From contig NZ_CP096980.1 in the NCBI RefSeq assembly GCF_002006355.2, positions 1,364,001-1,428,000 on the forward strand: a stretch of 64,000 nt of DNA, written 5' to 3'. The stretch's first letter is position 1. Each line of letters starts with the position of its first letter. Positions 8,392 through 17,161 of the stretch are shown piece after piece. The notes under the pieces are model-generated. The model was not told the origin of the DNA, made no database searches, and worked only from the letters and a program-made list of their open reading frames with translations. Made by a program: the position numbers and the translations under genes. The stretch is from Clostridium felsineum DSM 794 (GTDB lineage Bacteria > Bacillota > Clostridia > Clostridiales > Clostridiaceae).

Positions 8392-9789
8392 ATGGATAAG
8401 ATAAATGAGAAGATAGACTTGTTAAAAGATGATATGGTTTCATCTATTCAAGATATTTTAAGAATCAAAAGTATCAGTGGGGAGAAAGAAGGAAATGCAC
8501 CTTTTGGAAAGGGAACAGCTGATGCGCTAGAGTATGCCTTAAAATTAGCAGAAAGACTTGGCTTTAAAACTGTTAATTTAGATAATTATGTTGGATATGC
8601 AGAATATGGTGAAGGAGAAGAGTATGTAGCGGTACTTGGACATCTTGATGTAGTGCCAGAAGGAGATGGTTGGAATTATCCTCCTTATGGTGCAGAAATA
8701 CATGATGGAAACTTATATGCAAGAGGAGCAATGGATGATAAAGGACCAACAATAGCATGTCTTTATTCATTAAAAGCCATTGTAGATGCAGGACTTACTA
8801 TGTCCAAAAAAGTTAGAGTTATATTTGGCTTAGATGAAGAAACAGGTTCAGGAAAGGATACTGAACATTATTTAAAATATGAGAAACCACCAGTTTTAGG
8901 CTTTACTCCAGATGCTGAATATCCAATAATCAATGGAGAAAAGGGAATAACTATTTTCAATTTAGTTAAGGATTTTAAAAATGATTATGAAGGAGAAACA
9001 AAAATCCAATATGTAAAAGGTGGAGATAGATCTAATATTGTACCTCCATATGCTGAAGCAGGAATAAAGGCTGATCTTAAAGGTGAAATAATCGACAAGT
9101 GTGAAAGCTTCTGTGAAAGAACAGGATATGATTTAAAAGCTGAAGAAAAAGATGATATGGTTATAATAAAGTCAAAAGGAATTGCAGCACATGGAAGTAC
9201 TCCGCATCTTGGTAAAAATGCTATAATGCAGCTTTTAGCATTTTTAGATGAATTAAATTTAGGAAAATCTGATTTAATTGATTATATAACTTTCTTAAAT
9301 AAATACATTGGAATGGAAACTGATGGAGAATCCTTTGGAATAGGAATGGAAGACAAAGTTTCAGGAAAGCTTTCTTTCAATGTTGGAGTAATAGATTTTG
9401 GTAGAGATTTAGGAAAGGTTATTCTCAATGTTAGATATCCTGTAACTTGCAAGTATGAGGACATGATGACAGGAATAAATGATAGAATAGCAAATACAGG
9501 AATTAGAATTGAAAATATGACACATCAAAAATCTTTATATTATCCAGAAGATCATAAGCTTGTAAAAATTCTTCAAAAGGTTTATGAAGATCAAACAGGA
9601 AATGAGCCAAAGCTTCTTTCTATAGGTGGAGGAACTTATGCAAAGGAAATGCCTAATGTAGTAGGTTTTGGACCTATATTCCCAGGAGAACCAGACGTGG
9701 ATCATCAAGCAAATGAATTTATAAAAGTTGAACATATAGTACTAAATGCTAAAATTTATGCTCATGCAATATATGAGCTTGCTCGCTAA
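8392..9789 (+). CDS. pepV: Dipeptidase PepV (M20 family)
   Basis: A 465-residue cytoplasmic zinc dipeptidase that cleaves Xaa-His and other dipeptides. M20 motifs are in place: GHLDVVPEGDGW (metal His/Asp), GAMDDKGPT, DEETGSGKD, and PDAEYPIINGEKG; the lid domain lies in the middle and a final His near VDHQANEF. Length matches the PepV family. GGAGG lies before the ATG, and a strong terminator follows. Confidence 0.92.
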   Translation: MDKINEKIDLLKDDMVSSIQDILRIKSISGEKEGNAPFGKGTADALEYALKLAERLGFKTVNLDNYVGYAEYGEGEEYVAVLGHLDVVPEGDGWNYPPYGAEIHDGNLYARGAMDDKGPTIACLYSLKAIVDAGLTMSKKVRVIFGLDEETGSGKDTEHYLKYEKPPVLGFTPDAEYPIINGEKGITIFNLVKDFKNDYEGETKIQYVKGGDRSNIVPPYAEAGIKADLKGEIIDKCESFCERTGYDLKAEEKDDMVIIKSKGIAAHGSTPHLGKNAIMQLLAFLDELNLGKSDLIDYITFLNKYIGMETDGESFGIGMEDKVSGKLSFNVGVIDFGRDLGKVILNVRYPVTCKYEDMMTGINDRIANTGIRIENMTHQKSLYYPEDHKLVKILQKVYEDQTGNEPKLLSIGGGTYAKEMPNVVGFGPIFPGEPDVDHQANEFIKVEHIVLNAKIYAHAIYELAR

Positions 9790-9807
9790 AACTTTAGATT
9801 ATTAATA

Positions 9808-9849
9808 AAATGCCCTTTCACATATTAAATATTGTGGAAGGGCATTTTT
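9808..9849 (+). terminator. pepV terminator
   Basis: A 15-bp stem with AAATGCCCTTTCACA and TGTGGAAGGGCATTT (one G-U), followed by a run of T. Confidence 0.88.
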
Positions 9850-10070
9850 TATTAATACAAATATGAAAAATGTTTTAAATGTATTAGATTTAAGAACATT
9901 GAAAAGAAAGATAAAAGAGTTATTAATGAATAAATATATTGGGGATTCTTGTAGCATTATTTTCAATTTTGTAAAAAATAATACACAAATTATTAATAAA
10001 ATGTAAAATTTCCAATATTTATTACGATAATTAATTAGAATAATATTTTAAATGAAAGAGGAGAGTTATA

Positions 10071-11207
10071 ATGAATTTTAAAAAAATATTTATTACAAGT
10101 GCTGCATTAGGAATTTCAATATCTTTAGCTAATGCCAATAATAATTTTAGAGTACATGCAGAAACTATAAAGCAGAATAATTCAAAAACCATAGCAACAG
10201 GACTAAGCTCTTTTGTCATAAAGGCAGATGGAAGTCTTTGGGCAACAGGTATGAATAAATACGGTGAACTAGGTGATGGTACATACGTAAATAAATCATC
10301 ATGGGAAAAGGTTGGAGACGATTTTTCAGATATTGAATGTAGTTATAATCATTCATTAGGAATAAAAAAAGATGGGACACTATGGGCATGTGGCGGTAAT
10401 TGGGATGGACAATTAGGCGATGGTACAGCTACAGAAACAAATAAACCAAACTGGGAAAAGGTAGGTTCTGATTTTTCTCAAATAGCTTGTGGAAGTCAAC
10501 ACTCGTTAGGAATAAAAAAGGATGGAACATTATGGGCATGTGGTGATAATGGACATGGACAATTAGGCGATGGAACAACTACAATTAAGTCAACTTGGGA
10601 GAAGGTAGGTTCTGGTTTTTCTCAAGTTGCAGCACAAGGAAATCACTCATTAGCATTAAAAAATGATGGAACACTTTGGGCTTCTGGATTTAATTTGTGT
10701 GGACAATTGGGAGATGGGACAACAGCAGATAGATCAACGTGGGAAAAGGTTGGTGATAATGTTGTACAGATTTCTTGTGGTACAGCTTTTTCTATGGCAT
10801 TAAAAGCAGATGGAACCGTATGGGCAACAGGATATAATCAAGATGGACAATTAGGAGATGGGACAACAACAGATAAGTCAACTTGGGAGAAAGTTGGATC
10901 TGGTTTTTCTCAAATTTCATGTGGAGCAGTTCATTCTTTAGCGCTAAAAATAGATGGAAGTCTTTGGACAACAGGAGATAATGAAAGCGGACAATTAGGC
11001 GATGGTACATATGTAAATAAGTCAACTTGGGAAAATGTAGGTAATGGATTTTATAAAATTAATGCACGTAATGATGATACTATAGTCCTTAAAATGGATG
11101 GCAGCATATGGGATTGTGGATGGGCATATTATGGACAACTTGGCAATGGTAATGAATATCAAAGAGCATCATTGAAACAAGTACTTACAGGAGCATATAT
11201 GTATTAA
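10071..11207 (+). CDS. Secreted RCC1-repeat (beta-propeller) protein
   Basis: A 378-residue exported protein. A signal peptide (MNFKKIFITSAALGIS.. ending near VHAET) is followed by about seven RCC1-type repeats of about 50 residues, each with HSLGIKKDGTLWACG and GQLGDGT elements. This predicts a single seven-bladed propeller, probably a binding surface outside the cell. The repeats are very alike in DNA as well, suggesting recent duplication. AGAGGAG precedes the ATG. In the 280 bp upstream I see only AT-rich DNA and the pepV terminator. Confidence 0.85.
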   Translation: MNFKKIFITSAALGISISLANANNNFRVHAETIKQNNSKTIATGLSSFVIKADGSLWATGMNKYGELGDGTYVNKSSWEKVGDDFSDIECSYNHSLGIKKDGTLWACGGNWDGQLGDGTATETNKPNWEKVGSDFSQIACGSQHSLGIKKDGTLWACGDNGHGQLGDGTTTIKSTWEKVGSGFSQVAAQGNHSLALKNDGTLWASGFNLCGQLGDGTTADRSTWEKVGDNVVQISCGTAFSMALKADGTVWATGYNQDGQLGDGTTTDKSTWEKVGSGFSQISCGAVHSLALKIDGSLWTTGDNESGQLGDGTYVNKSTWENVGNGFYKINARNDDTIVLKMDGSIWDCGWAYYGQLGNGNEYQRASLKQVLTGAYMY

Positions 11208-11238
11208 GTAGATATTAACAGATATAAAGAAAATTTGT

Positions 11239-11287
11239 AAAAAGCCTATCATAATTAATAAATTATCAATTATGATAGGCTTTTTTT
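11239..11287 (+). terminator. Terminator after the RCC1 gene
   Basis: Perfect 18-bp arms AAAAAGCCTATCATAATT and AATTATGATAGGCTTTTT, ending in T residues; an 11-base loop. Confidence 0.9.
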
Positions 11288-11355
11288 GATAGAAATATTG
11301 AAATTTAGAAGCATTTGTGTTTAAATCATAATATATCAGAGGAGGTGATTTTAGG

Positions 11356-11916
11356 GTGGATAATAGAGTTGTGGTAGCTGAAGATGAACCTATTACAAGA
11401 ATGGATATATGTGAAATGCTCACAGGGGCAGGTTATTATGTTGTTGGACAGGCGGCAAATGGACTAGAGGCTGTAGAGGTATGTAGAAGATTAAGACCTA
11501 ATCTCGTTCTTATGGATATAAAAATGCCTAAGCTTGATGGAATTGAAGCTTCTCAAATTTTAGTTAAGGAAAATGTAGCAGATGCAATAATAATATTAAC
11601 AGCATACAGTGGTAGAGAATTTATCGATAAAGTAAAAGAGATTGGTGCTATAGGTTATATTATAAAACCTATAGATGAAATAAGACTTATACCCCAGGTT
11701 GAGATTGCAATAGCAAAAGGAAAAGAAATCAGTAGTATTAAAAAAAATCTAAATAGTATTAAAATCACCTGTGCTGCTAAGGAAATATTGATGGAAAGAT
11801 ATAGAATTACTGAAAATGAAGCTTATAGAAAGTTAAGAAAAATGAGCATGGATAAACAGTTAACAATACTAGATATGTCTAAAAATATAATTGATAATAT
11901 AAAAAGTAGGGATTAA
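11356..11916 (+). CDS. eutV: EutV-type ANTAR response regulator (antiterminator)
   Basis: A 186-residue RNA-binding response regulator. The receiver domain (residues 1-120) has acidic residues AEDEP, the phosphorylated Asp in LMDIKMPK, a Thr in LTAYS and a Lys in YIIKPID. The C-terminal ANTAR domain (about 130-186) has the helical pattern AKEILMERYRITENEAYRKL. When phosphorylated, EutV-type proteins bind paired hairpins in nascent RNA and stop terminator formation; such an element lies at 13414-13523. GTG start behind GGAGGTG; stop is 2 bp before eutW. Confidence 0.92.
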   Translation: MDNRVVVAEDEPITRMDICEMLTGAGYYVVGQAANGLEAVEVCRRLRPNLVLMDIKMPKLDGIEASQILVKENVADAIIILTAYSGREFIDKVKEIGAIGYIIKPIDEIRLIPQVEIAIAKGKEISSIKKNLNSIKITCAAKEILMERYRITENEAYRKLRKMSMDKQLTILDMSKNIIDNIKSRD

Positions 11917-11918
11917 GT

Positions 11919-13334
11919 ATGCTTAGAAAATTATGTGAGCTAAATACGGATTTAAGTGAAGAGGATATAACAGAGCTTGAGAATATTGAAAGATCTATTT
12001 CTATGTTTGCAACACTTTTTGGAGGAGACATATTTATTGATTGTCTTACAAAAGATTCTGATATTGCTATTGTGGTTTCAGAAGCAAGACCTTTAGAAAA
12101 TAAATCTTTGTACAAAAACTCTGTGGTTGGGGAATTTGCTTTGAGAAAAAATGAACCGGCGGTATTAAGAACTTTGGAAATAGGGACGCCAACAACAGAA
12201 TTAAAAGCAGTTACACAAGAAAATATAGTTGTTAAGCAAAATACAGTTCCAATAAAAAATAAAAATGAAAAAGTTATAGGTGTTTTAATCATGGAGAAGG
12301 ATGTAACTGAACATATAATTCAAAGTCAGAATATGGAGATATTATCTGAAACTACAAAACAGCTATCAGAAACTCTTATGAATATAAAAGATGTAGAGAA
12401 TAATACTGCCTATAATTTAATAAATGATGGAATTTTAGCCATAGATGATGAGGGTACATGTGTTTATGCTAATTATACAGCTAAAGAACTTTATAAAAAA
12501 ATAGGATATAAGGATGATATAGTGGGGATGTCTTTTGATAATTTGGTTCTAAATAAACTTAAATTAAAGGACATTTTAAGGGAACAAAAGTCCGTAATAT
12601 TAGAAACAAGAGTAGGAAAATTTGATTTGCAGATTAAATATGGATTAATAAAAAAAGATATAAAAATCTGTGGAATTATTATACTTATAAAGGATTTAAC
12701 TGATATTAAAAAGAAAGAAAAAGAACTTGTTTTAAAGGCAGTAGCAATTAGAGAAATACATCATAGAGTTAAAAATAATCTTCAAACTATAGCAAGTATA
12801 TTAAGGCTACAAGCTAGGAGAATAGAGGATTATCATGCAAAAAAGGCTTTTTATGAAAGTATAAATAGAATTTTAAGTATAGCAACAACCCATGAAGTTC
12901 TAGCGCAAAAGGGTATAGATGATGCGGATATAAAAGTAATACTCTTAAAGCTTAAAGATAATGCGATAAGAAATTCGCTAGAGTGTAATAAAAGTATAAT
13001 TATAAAGCTACAAGGGGACAATATTTATGTGAATTCTGATAAAGCTACAGCCATTGCAATAGTAGTAAATGAACTTATAGAGAATTCCATAAAGCATGCT
13101 TTTTATGATAAAGAGGAAGGTATTATAGAAATTTTAATAAATAAAGGACATGGCTATGCAAGTATAGCTGTTAGTGATAATGGAAGTGGTTTCAAGGGTA
13201 AAAAGTTAAGAGAAGATAGCTTGGGTCTTAATATTGTTAAAAGCATAGTGACTGATAAATTAAATGGTAACATAAAGATTGAAACAAATGAAAATGGCAC
13301 TAAAGTAGCGTTTGATTTGAAAATACATCAATAA
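11919..13334 (+). CDS. eutW: EutW-type ethanolamine sensor histidine kinase
   Basis: A 471-residue soluble kinase. An N-terminal sensor domain (about 1-150) is followed by a PAS-like region (about 165-265), a HisKA_2 box with REIHHRVKNNLQTIASIL (phosphoacceptor His) and a HATPase domain (VNELIENSIKHAF, DNGSGF). No membrane segment is seen, matching cytosolic EutW kinases that sense ethanolamine. It is cotranscribed with eutV. Confidence 0.9.
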   Translation: MLRKLCELNTDLSEEDITELENIERSISMFATLFGGDIFIDCLTKDSDIAIVVSEARPLENKSLYKNSVVGEFALRKNEPAVLRTLEIGTPTTELKAVTQENIVVKQNTVPIKNKNEKVIGVLIMEKDVTEHIIQSQNMEILSETTKQLSETLMNIKDVENNTAYNLINDGILAIDDEGTCVYANYTAKELYKKIGYKDDIVGMSFDNLVLNKLKLKDILREQKSVILETRVGKFDLQIKYGLIKKDIKICGIIILIKDLTDIKKKEKELVLKAVAIREIHHRVKNNLQTIASILRLQARRIEDYHAKKAFYESINRILSIATTHEVLAQKGIDDADIKVILLKLKDNAIRNSLECNKSIIIKLQGDNIYVNSDKATAIAIVVNELIENSIKHAFYDKEEGIIEILINKGHGYASIAVSDNGSGFKGKKLREDSLGLNIVKSIVTDKLNGNIKIETNENGTKVAFDLKIHQ

Positions 13335-13371
13335 AAAAATAAAAAAATAATAAATTAATATTTTTATGGGG

Positions 13372-13400
13372 TTTACATTAACAAATTAATATGTTACACT
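13372..13400 (+). promoter_or_regulatory. Promoter of the eut structural operon
   Basis: TTTACA (13372-13377), a 17-bp spacer, and TACACT (13395-13400) preceded by TG one base away (extended -10). Predicted transcription start near 13407, just before the first ANTAR hairpin. Confidence 0.6.
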
Positions 13401-13413
13401 GTATTCATAAGTT

Positions 13414-13492
13414 GATGCAACGGAGCATTGATTTGGCATTTTATACAATCCTTTAATTTTTTAATATTACATTTAGTGAGCAAAGGAGCTCA
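13414..13492 (+). promoter_or_regulatory. EutV (ANTAR) dual-hairpin antitermination site
   Basis: Two small hairpins with six-base loops carrying A at position 1 and G at position 4, the known ANTAR target pattern. The first has stem ATGC/GCAT and loop AACGGA (13415-13428). The second has stem TGAGC/GCTCA and loop AAAGGA (13477-13492). The second overlaps the left arm of the following terminator, so protein binding would prevent the terminator from folding. Confidence 0.88.
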
Positions 13493-13528
13493 AACGATTA
13501 AGATACGTTTGAGCTCCTTTGCTATTTT
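13479..13528 (+). terminator. Regulated terminator in the eut leader
   Basis: Perfect 18-bp arms AGCAAAGGAGCTCAAACG (13479-13496) and CGTTTGAGCTCCTTTGCT (13506-13523), followed by ATTTTAT. It shares 14 bases with the second ANTAR hairpin and lies 40 bp before the permease gene. Confidence 0.9.
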
Positions 13529-13563
13529 ATCAGGTTAAAAAATAGTTTATTGGGGGAATTTTT

Positions 13564-14880
13564 ATGGCAAAGGAATTGAAAAAAACACTATCAACGTTTC
13601 AGCTTTGGGCTATCATAGTTGGAATGGTTATATCAGGAATGTATTGTGGATGGAATAATGCACTTACTTTTACTAGTCCAGTGGGATTTGTAGTTGCCAC
13701 ATTAATAGTAACGGTTTTTTATGGAACTTTTATGTTTAGTTATGCAGAACTTGCTACGGCGATGCCAAAGGCGGATGGTTCTTCTGAATTTGCATCAAGA
13801 ACTATGGGCAGGCTTGGAGGGTTCTTTGCAGGATTTTCTTGTATTTTAGAATTTTTATTTGCAACTCCAGCTATAGCAATATCTATAGGTGCGTATGTTA
13901 ATTTTATTATACCATCAGTACCAGTTACAGCAGCAGCGCTTGTTTTCTATGCGTTATTTGTTATTGTAAATTGCTTTGGAGTTAAAACAGCCGCGATAAT
14001 TGAAACAGTTGTAACAATAGTAGCAATTATTGGACTTATAATTTTTGCAGGTGCATCTGCTACTCATATTGATCCAACTAAGATATTTGGAGGAAATATA
14101 TATAAAGGAGGTGCTACCGGAATATTTAATGCAATACCTTTTGCAATATGGTTTTATCTAGCAGCAGAGGGTGGTGCTATGTCAGCAGAAGAATGTAAAA
14201 ACCCTAAAAAAGATATTTCAAAAGGGTTTATACTAGCAATAATAACTCTTATGGTTTTAGCTTTAGGAACTTTTCTTTGCACAGCAGGTGTACTTGATAA
14301 TAAAACTTTAGGAACCACCAATTCACCTATTCCAGATACTTTGAATGCTATATTTGGAAAGGGAAACTTTTTATCCAAATTTATGAGTTTCATAGGCTTA
14401 TTTGGTTTAATAGCTAGTCTTCATGGAATAATAATAGGTTATTCAAGGCAGGTATTTGCAATGTCAAGATCAAGATATCTTCCAGAGTTTTTATCAAGAG
14501 TTAACTCAAAAGGTTCACCAGTACCAGCAATTGTAGTACCAAGTCTTATAGGAATGCTTTTCGTTCTTACAAACAATACTGCAACAATTATTGTGATTTC
14601 AAGCTTTGGCGCTATTGCTCTTCATGCAATAAGTATGATTGCTTTCTTTTTATTGAGAAAAAAAGAGCCTAATTTAGAAAGACCTTATAAGGTTTCTATA
14701 ATATTACCCATAATAGCTTTAGTATTAAATGCAGTATTTTTAGTAACAACTATATATTCAAGTGTGTCAACAATATCATGGGTGATTTTATCTTTCGTGT
14801 TGGCTTTTGTGTATTATTTTATATATTCAAAATTAAAAGGTAGAAGTGATATAGAAGAAGAGCAAAAAGAAGCAGTTTAA
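13564..14880 (+). CDS. eat: Ethanolamine permease (APC superfamily)
   Basis: A 438-residue membrane transporter with about 12 hydrophobic segments and the N-terminal APC pattern (FQLWAIIVGMVISGMYCGWN). It lies directly before eutB and under EutV control, which supports ethanolamine uptake. GGGGGAA precedes the ATG. The symbol follows common use for this family. Confidence 0.9.
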   Translation: MAKELKKTLSTFQLWAIIVGMVISGMYCGWNNALTFTSPVGFVVATLIVTVFYGTFMFSYAELATAMPKADGSSEFASRTMGRLGGFFAGFSCILEFLFATPAIAISIGAYVNFIIPSVPVTAAALVFYALFVIVNCFGVKTAAIIETVVTIVAIIGLIIFAGASATHIDPTKIFGGNIYKGGATGIFNAIPFAIWFYLAAEGGAMSAEECKNPKKDISKGFILAIITLMVLALGTFLCTAGVLDNKTLGTTNSPIPDTLNAIFGKGNFLSKFMSFIGLFGLIASLHGIIIGYSRQVFAMSRSRYLPEFLSRVNSKGSPVPAIVVPSLIGMLFVLTNNTATIIVISSFGAIALHAISMIAFFLLRKKEPNLERPYKVSIILPIIALVLNAVFLVTTIYSSVSTISWVILSFVLAFVYYFIYSKLKGRSDIEEEQKEAV

Positions 14881-14905
14881 TATGGTAAAGAAATAGGTGA
14901 ATTAT

Positions 14906-16261
14906 ATGAATTTAAAAACAACATTGTTTAATACAACTTATAAATTTAAAGATATAAAGGATGTACTTGCAAAGGCAAATGAAAAAAAATCCGGGGATGA
15001 AATGGCAGGAGTTGCAGCAAGTGGAGCAGCAGAAAGAGTTGCAGCAAAAACTGTTTTAGCAGATATAACACTAGAAGAATTAAGAAATAATCCTGTAGTG
15101 CCTTATGAAAAAGATGAAATTACAAGAGTAATACAGGATTCTGTGGATGAAGAGCAGTATAAAAAGATTAAGTGCCTAACGGTTGGTGAATTCAGAGAAG
15201 TTTTACTTGAAAATGATGACAAATGGATAAAGAAAATAAGAGATGGATTAACCTCAGAGATGATTGCAGCAGTAACAAAGCTTATGAGCAATATGGATCT
15301 TGTATATGCAGCTCAAAAAATTTGCAATACTGCTGAATGTAACACAATCATAGGTAAAAAAGGAACTTTTTCTTCAAGACTTCAACCAAATCATCCAACT
15401 GACAACCCTCAAGGTATTATGGCATCATTGCTTGAAGGCATAAGCTATGGAGTAGGAGATGCAGTTATAGGATTAAATCCAGTAGCAGATACTTTAGAAA
15501 GTGTATCAAGTGTGCTTAAGGTATTTAATGACTTTACTAAAAAGTGGAGAATACCAACTCAAAATTGCGTGCTTGCCCATATAACAACTCAAATTGAGGC
15601 TTTAAGAAATGGAGTGCCAATTGATTTAATGTTTCAAAGTATAGCAGGTTCTGAAATTGCCAATAGGGATTTTGGAATAAGTGTAGACCTATTAGATGAA
15701 GCCTATGAGCTTATGAAAGCTAAAAAAAGCTCTAAAGGACCTAATTTTATGTACTTTGAAACGGGACAAGGTGCAGAACTATCGTCAGAAGGTCATAATG
15801 GAGCGGATCAACTTGTTATGGAAGCAAGATGTTATGGATTAGCTAAAAGATATAAACCTTTTCTTGTAAATACAGTTGTAGGTTTTATTGGACCTGAATA
15901 TTTGTATGATGGAAAGCAGGTTATAAGAGCAGGTTTAGAGGATCATTTCATGGGAAAACTTACAGGTTTATCAATGGGAGTTGATGCTTGTTATACAAAT
16001 CATATGAAAGCAGATCAAAATGATCTTGAAAATTTAGCTATGCTTCTTTTAGCAGCTAATTGTAACTATCTTATGGGAATACCTTGTGGAGATGATGTAA
16101 TGCTTATGTATCAATCTTCAAGCTATCATGATATAGCAACTTTAAGGGAAATATCAAACAAAAGGCCCATAAAAGAATTTGAAAGCAGGATGGAAGAATT
16201 AGGTATAATGAAGGATGGTAAACTAACAGAAAATGCGGGCGATCCTTCAATGTTTATGTAG
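14906..16261 (+). CDS. eutB: Ethanolamine ammonia-lyase large subunit
   Basis: A 451-residue catalytic subunit of the adenosylcobalamin-dependent lyase that turns ethanolamine into acetaldehyde and ammonia. The family stretch LQPNHPTDNPQGIMAS and the barrel segments (FMYFETGQGAELSSEGHNG, MGVDACYTNHMKADQND) are clear. I use the ATG at 14906, 5 bp after GGTGA; a GTG 9 bp upstream overlaps that site. Length equals the family norm. Confidence 0.95.
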   Translation: MNLKTTLFNTTYKFKDIKDVLAKANEKKSGDEMAGVAASGAAERVAAKTVLADITLEELRNNPVVPYEKDEITRVIQDSVDEEQYKKIKCLTVGEFREVLLENDDKWIKKIRDGLTSEMIAAVTKLMSNMDLVYAAQKICNTAECNTIIGKKGTFSSRLQPNHPTDNPQGIMASLLEGISYGVGDAVIGLNPVADTLESVSSVLKVFNDFTKKWRIPTQNCVLAHITTQIEALRNGVPIDLMFQSIAGSEIANRDFGISVDLLDEAYELMKAKKSSKGPNFMYFETGQGAELSSEGHNGADQLVMEARCYGLAKRYKPFLVNTVVGFIGPEYLYDGKQVIRAGLEDHFMGKLTGLSMGVDACYTNHMKADQNDLENLAMLLLAANCNYLMGIPCGDDVMLMYQSSSYHDIATLREISNKRPIKEFESRMEELGIMKDGKLTENAGDPSMFM

Positions 16262-16272
16262 GAGATGAATGT

Positions 16273-17001
16273 ATGGAAAATTTATTAAAGGTTTATGATA
16301 CAAAGGAAGAGGAATTATCAGAGTTTAAGGCTTTAACACCAGCTAGAATATGTGTAGGTAGAGCTGGCAGCAGACTTAAAACAAGTACTTTTCTTAAATT
16401 CAGAGCAGATCATGCTGTAGCAATGGATGCAGTATGGTCAAATATAGACGAAAAATTAATAGATACTCTCAATTTTTTAAAAGTGCAAACTTTGGTAAAG
16501 GATAAGGAAGAGTATATAACTAGACCGGATCTTGGAAGAAAATTTTCTGAAGAAACACTAGATTATATAAAAAATAATTGTATAAATGAACCTGATGTTC
16601 AAATTATAGCAGGGGATGGACTCAGTGCAACTGCAATTAATGCAAATCTTAGAAAAATATATTTTGTCATAGTAGAAAAACTAAAGTCAAAGGGATATAA
16701 GTTAGGTACACCTATATTTGTTAAATACTCAAGAGTTGCTACTATGGATAAAATAAGTGAAGCATTAAAGGCAAAGGTTACAATAATATTAATAGGTGAA
16801 AGGCCAGGACTTGCTACTGGTGAAAGCATGAGTAGTTATATGGCATACGAATCTAGCACAGAAAAACCAGAATCGCAGAGGACAGTTGTATCTAATATTC
16901 ATAAAAATGGCATACCGCTGGTAGATGCAGGAAAAGAAATAGTTCGTATCATCGACATTATGATGAAAGAAAAGAAAAGTGGAGTTAAATTAAAAATTTA
17001 A
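16273..17001 (+). CDS. eutC: Ethanolamine ammonia-lyase small subunit
   Basis: A 242-residue small subunit that completes the B12 site with EutB. Visible family stretches: TPARICVGRAGSRLKTSTFLKFRADHA near the N-terminus in pieces, QIIAGDGLSATAIN, and LIGERPGLATGESMS. It is shorter than the roughly 295-residue enterobacterial form, which has a longer N-terminus. An insertion element begins 6 bp after its stop. Confidence 0.94.
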   Translation: MENLLKVYDTKEEELSEFKALTPARICVGRAGSRLKTSTFLKFRADHAVAMDAVWSNIDEKLIDTLNFLKVQTLVKDKEEYITRPDLGRKFSEETLDYIKNNCINEPDVQIIAGDGLSATAINANLRKIYFVIVEKLKSKGYKLGTPIFVKYSRVATMDKISEALKAKVTIILIGERPGLATGESMSSYMAYESSTEKPESQRTVVSNIHKNGIPLVDAGKEIVRIIDIMMKEKKSGVKLKI

Positions 17002-17007
17002 GAGGAA

Positions 17008-17026
17008 GGGAGTGTCGCAAAATGAT
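17008..17026 (+). repeat. IS terminal inverted repeat, left
   Basis: GGGAGTGTCGCAAAATGAT; matches the other end at 12 of the first 15 bases. Confidence 0.75.
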
Positions 17027-17057
17027 TAAAATTAATCATGAGCGATGCTCTTTTTTT
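17010..17057 (+). terminator. Terminator in the IS left end, serving eutC
   Basis: Outer arms GAGTGTCGC (17010-17018) and GCGATGCTC (17042-17050, two wobble pairs) with an inner ATGATTA stem, then seven T. The hairpin includes the IS terminal repeat, so the element itself supplies the stop for the eut operon. Confidence 0.75.
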
Positions 17058-17161
17058 GTTTAAGCTATAAAATTGCCTAATATTTTAAATACTATATTAA
17101 TTATTTGAATTTCCATGAGATTTTGACGCACTAAAATAAACCTAACTATATTATTCCATAA

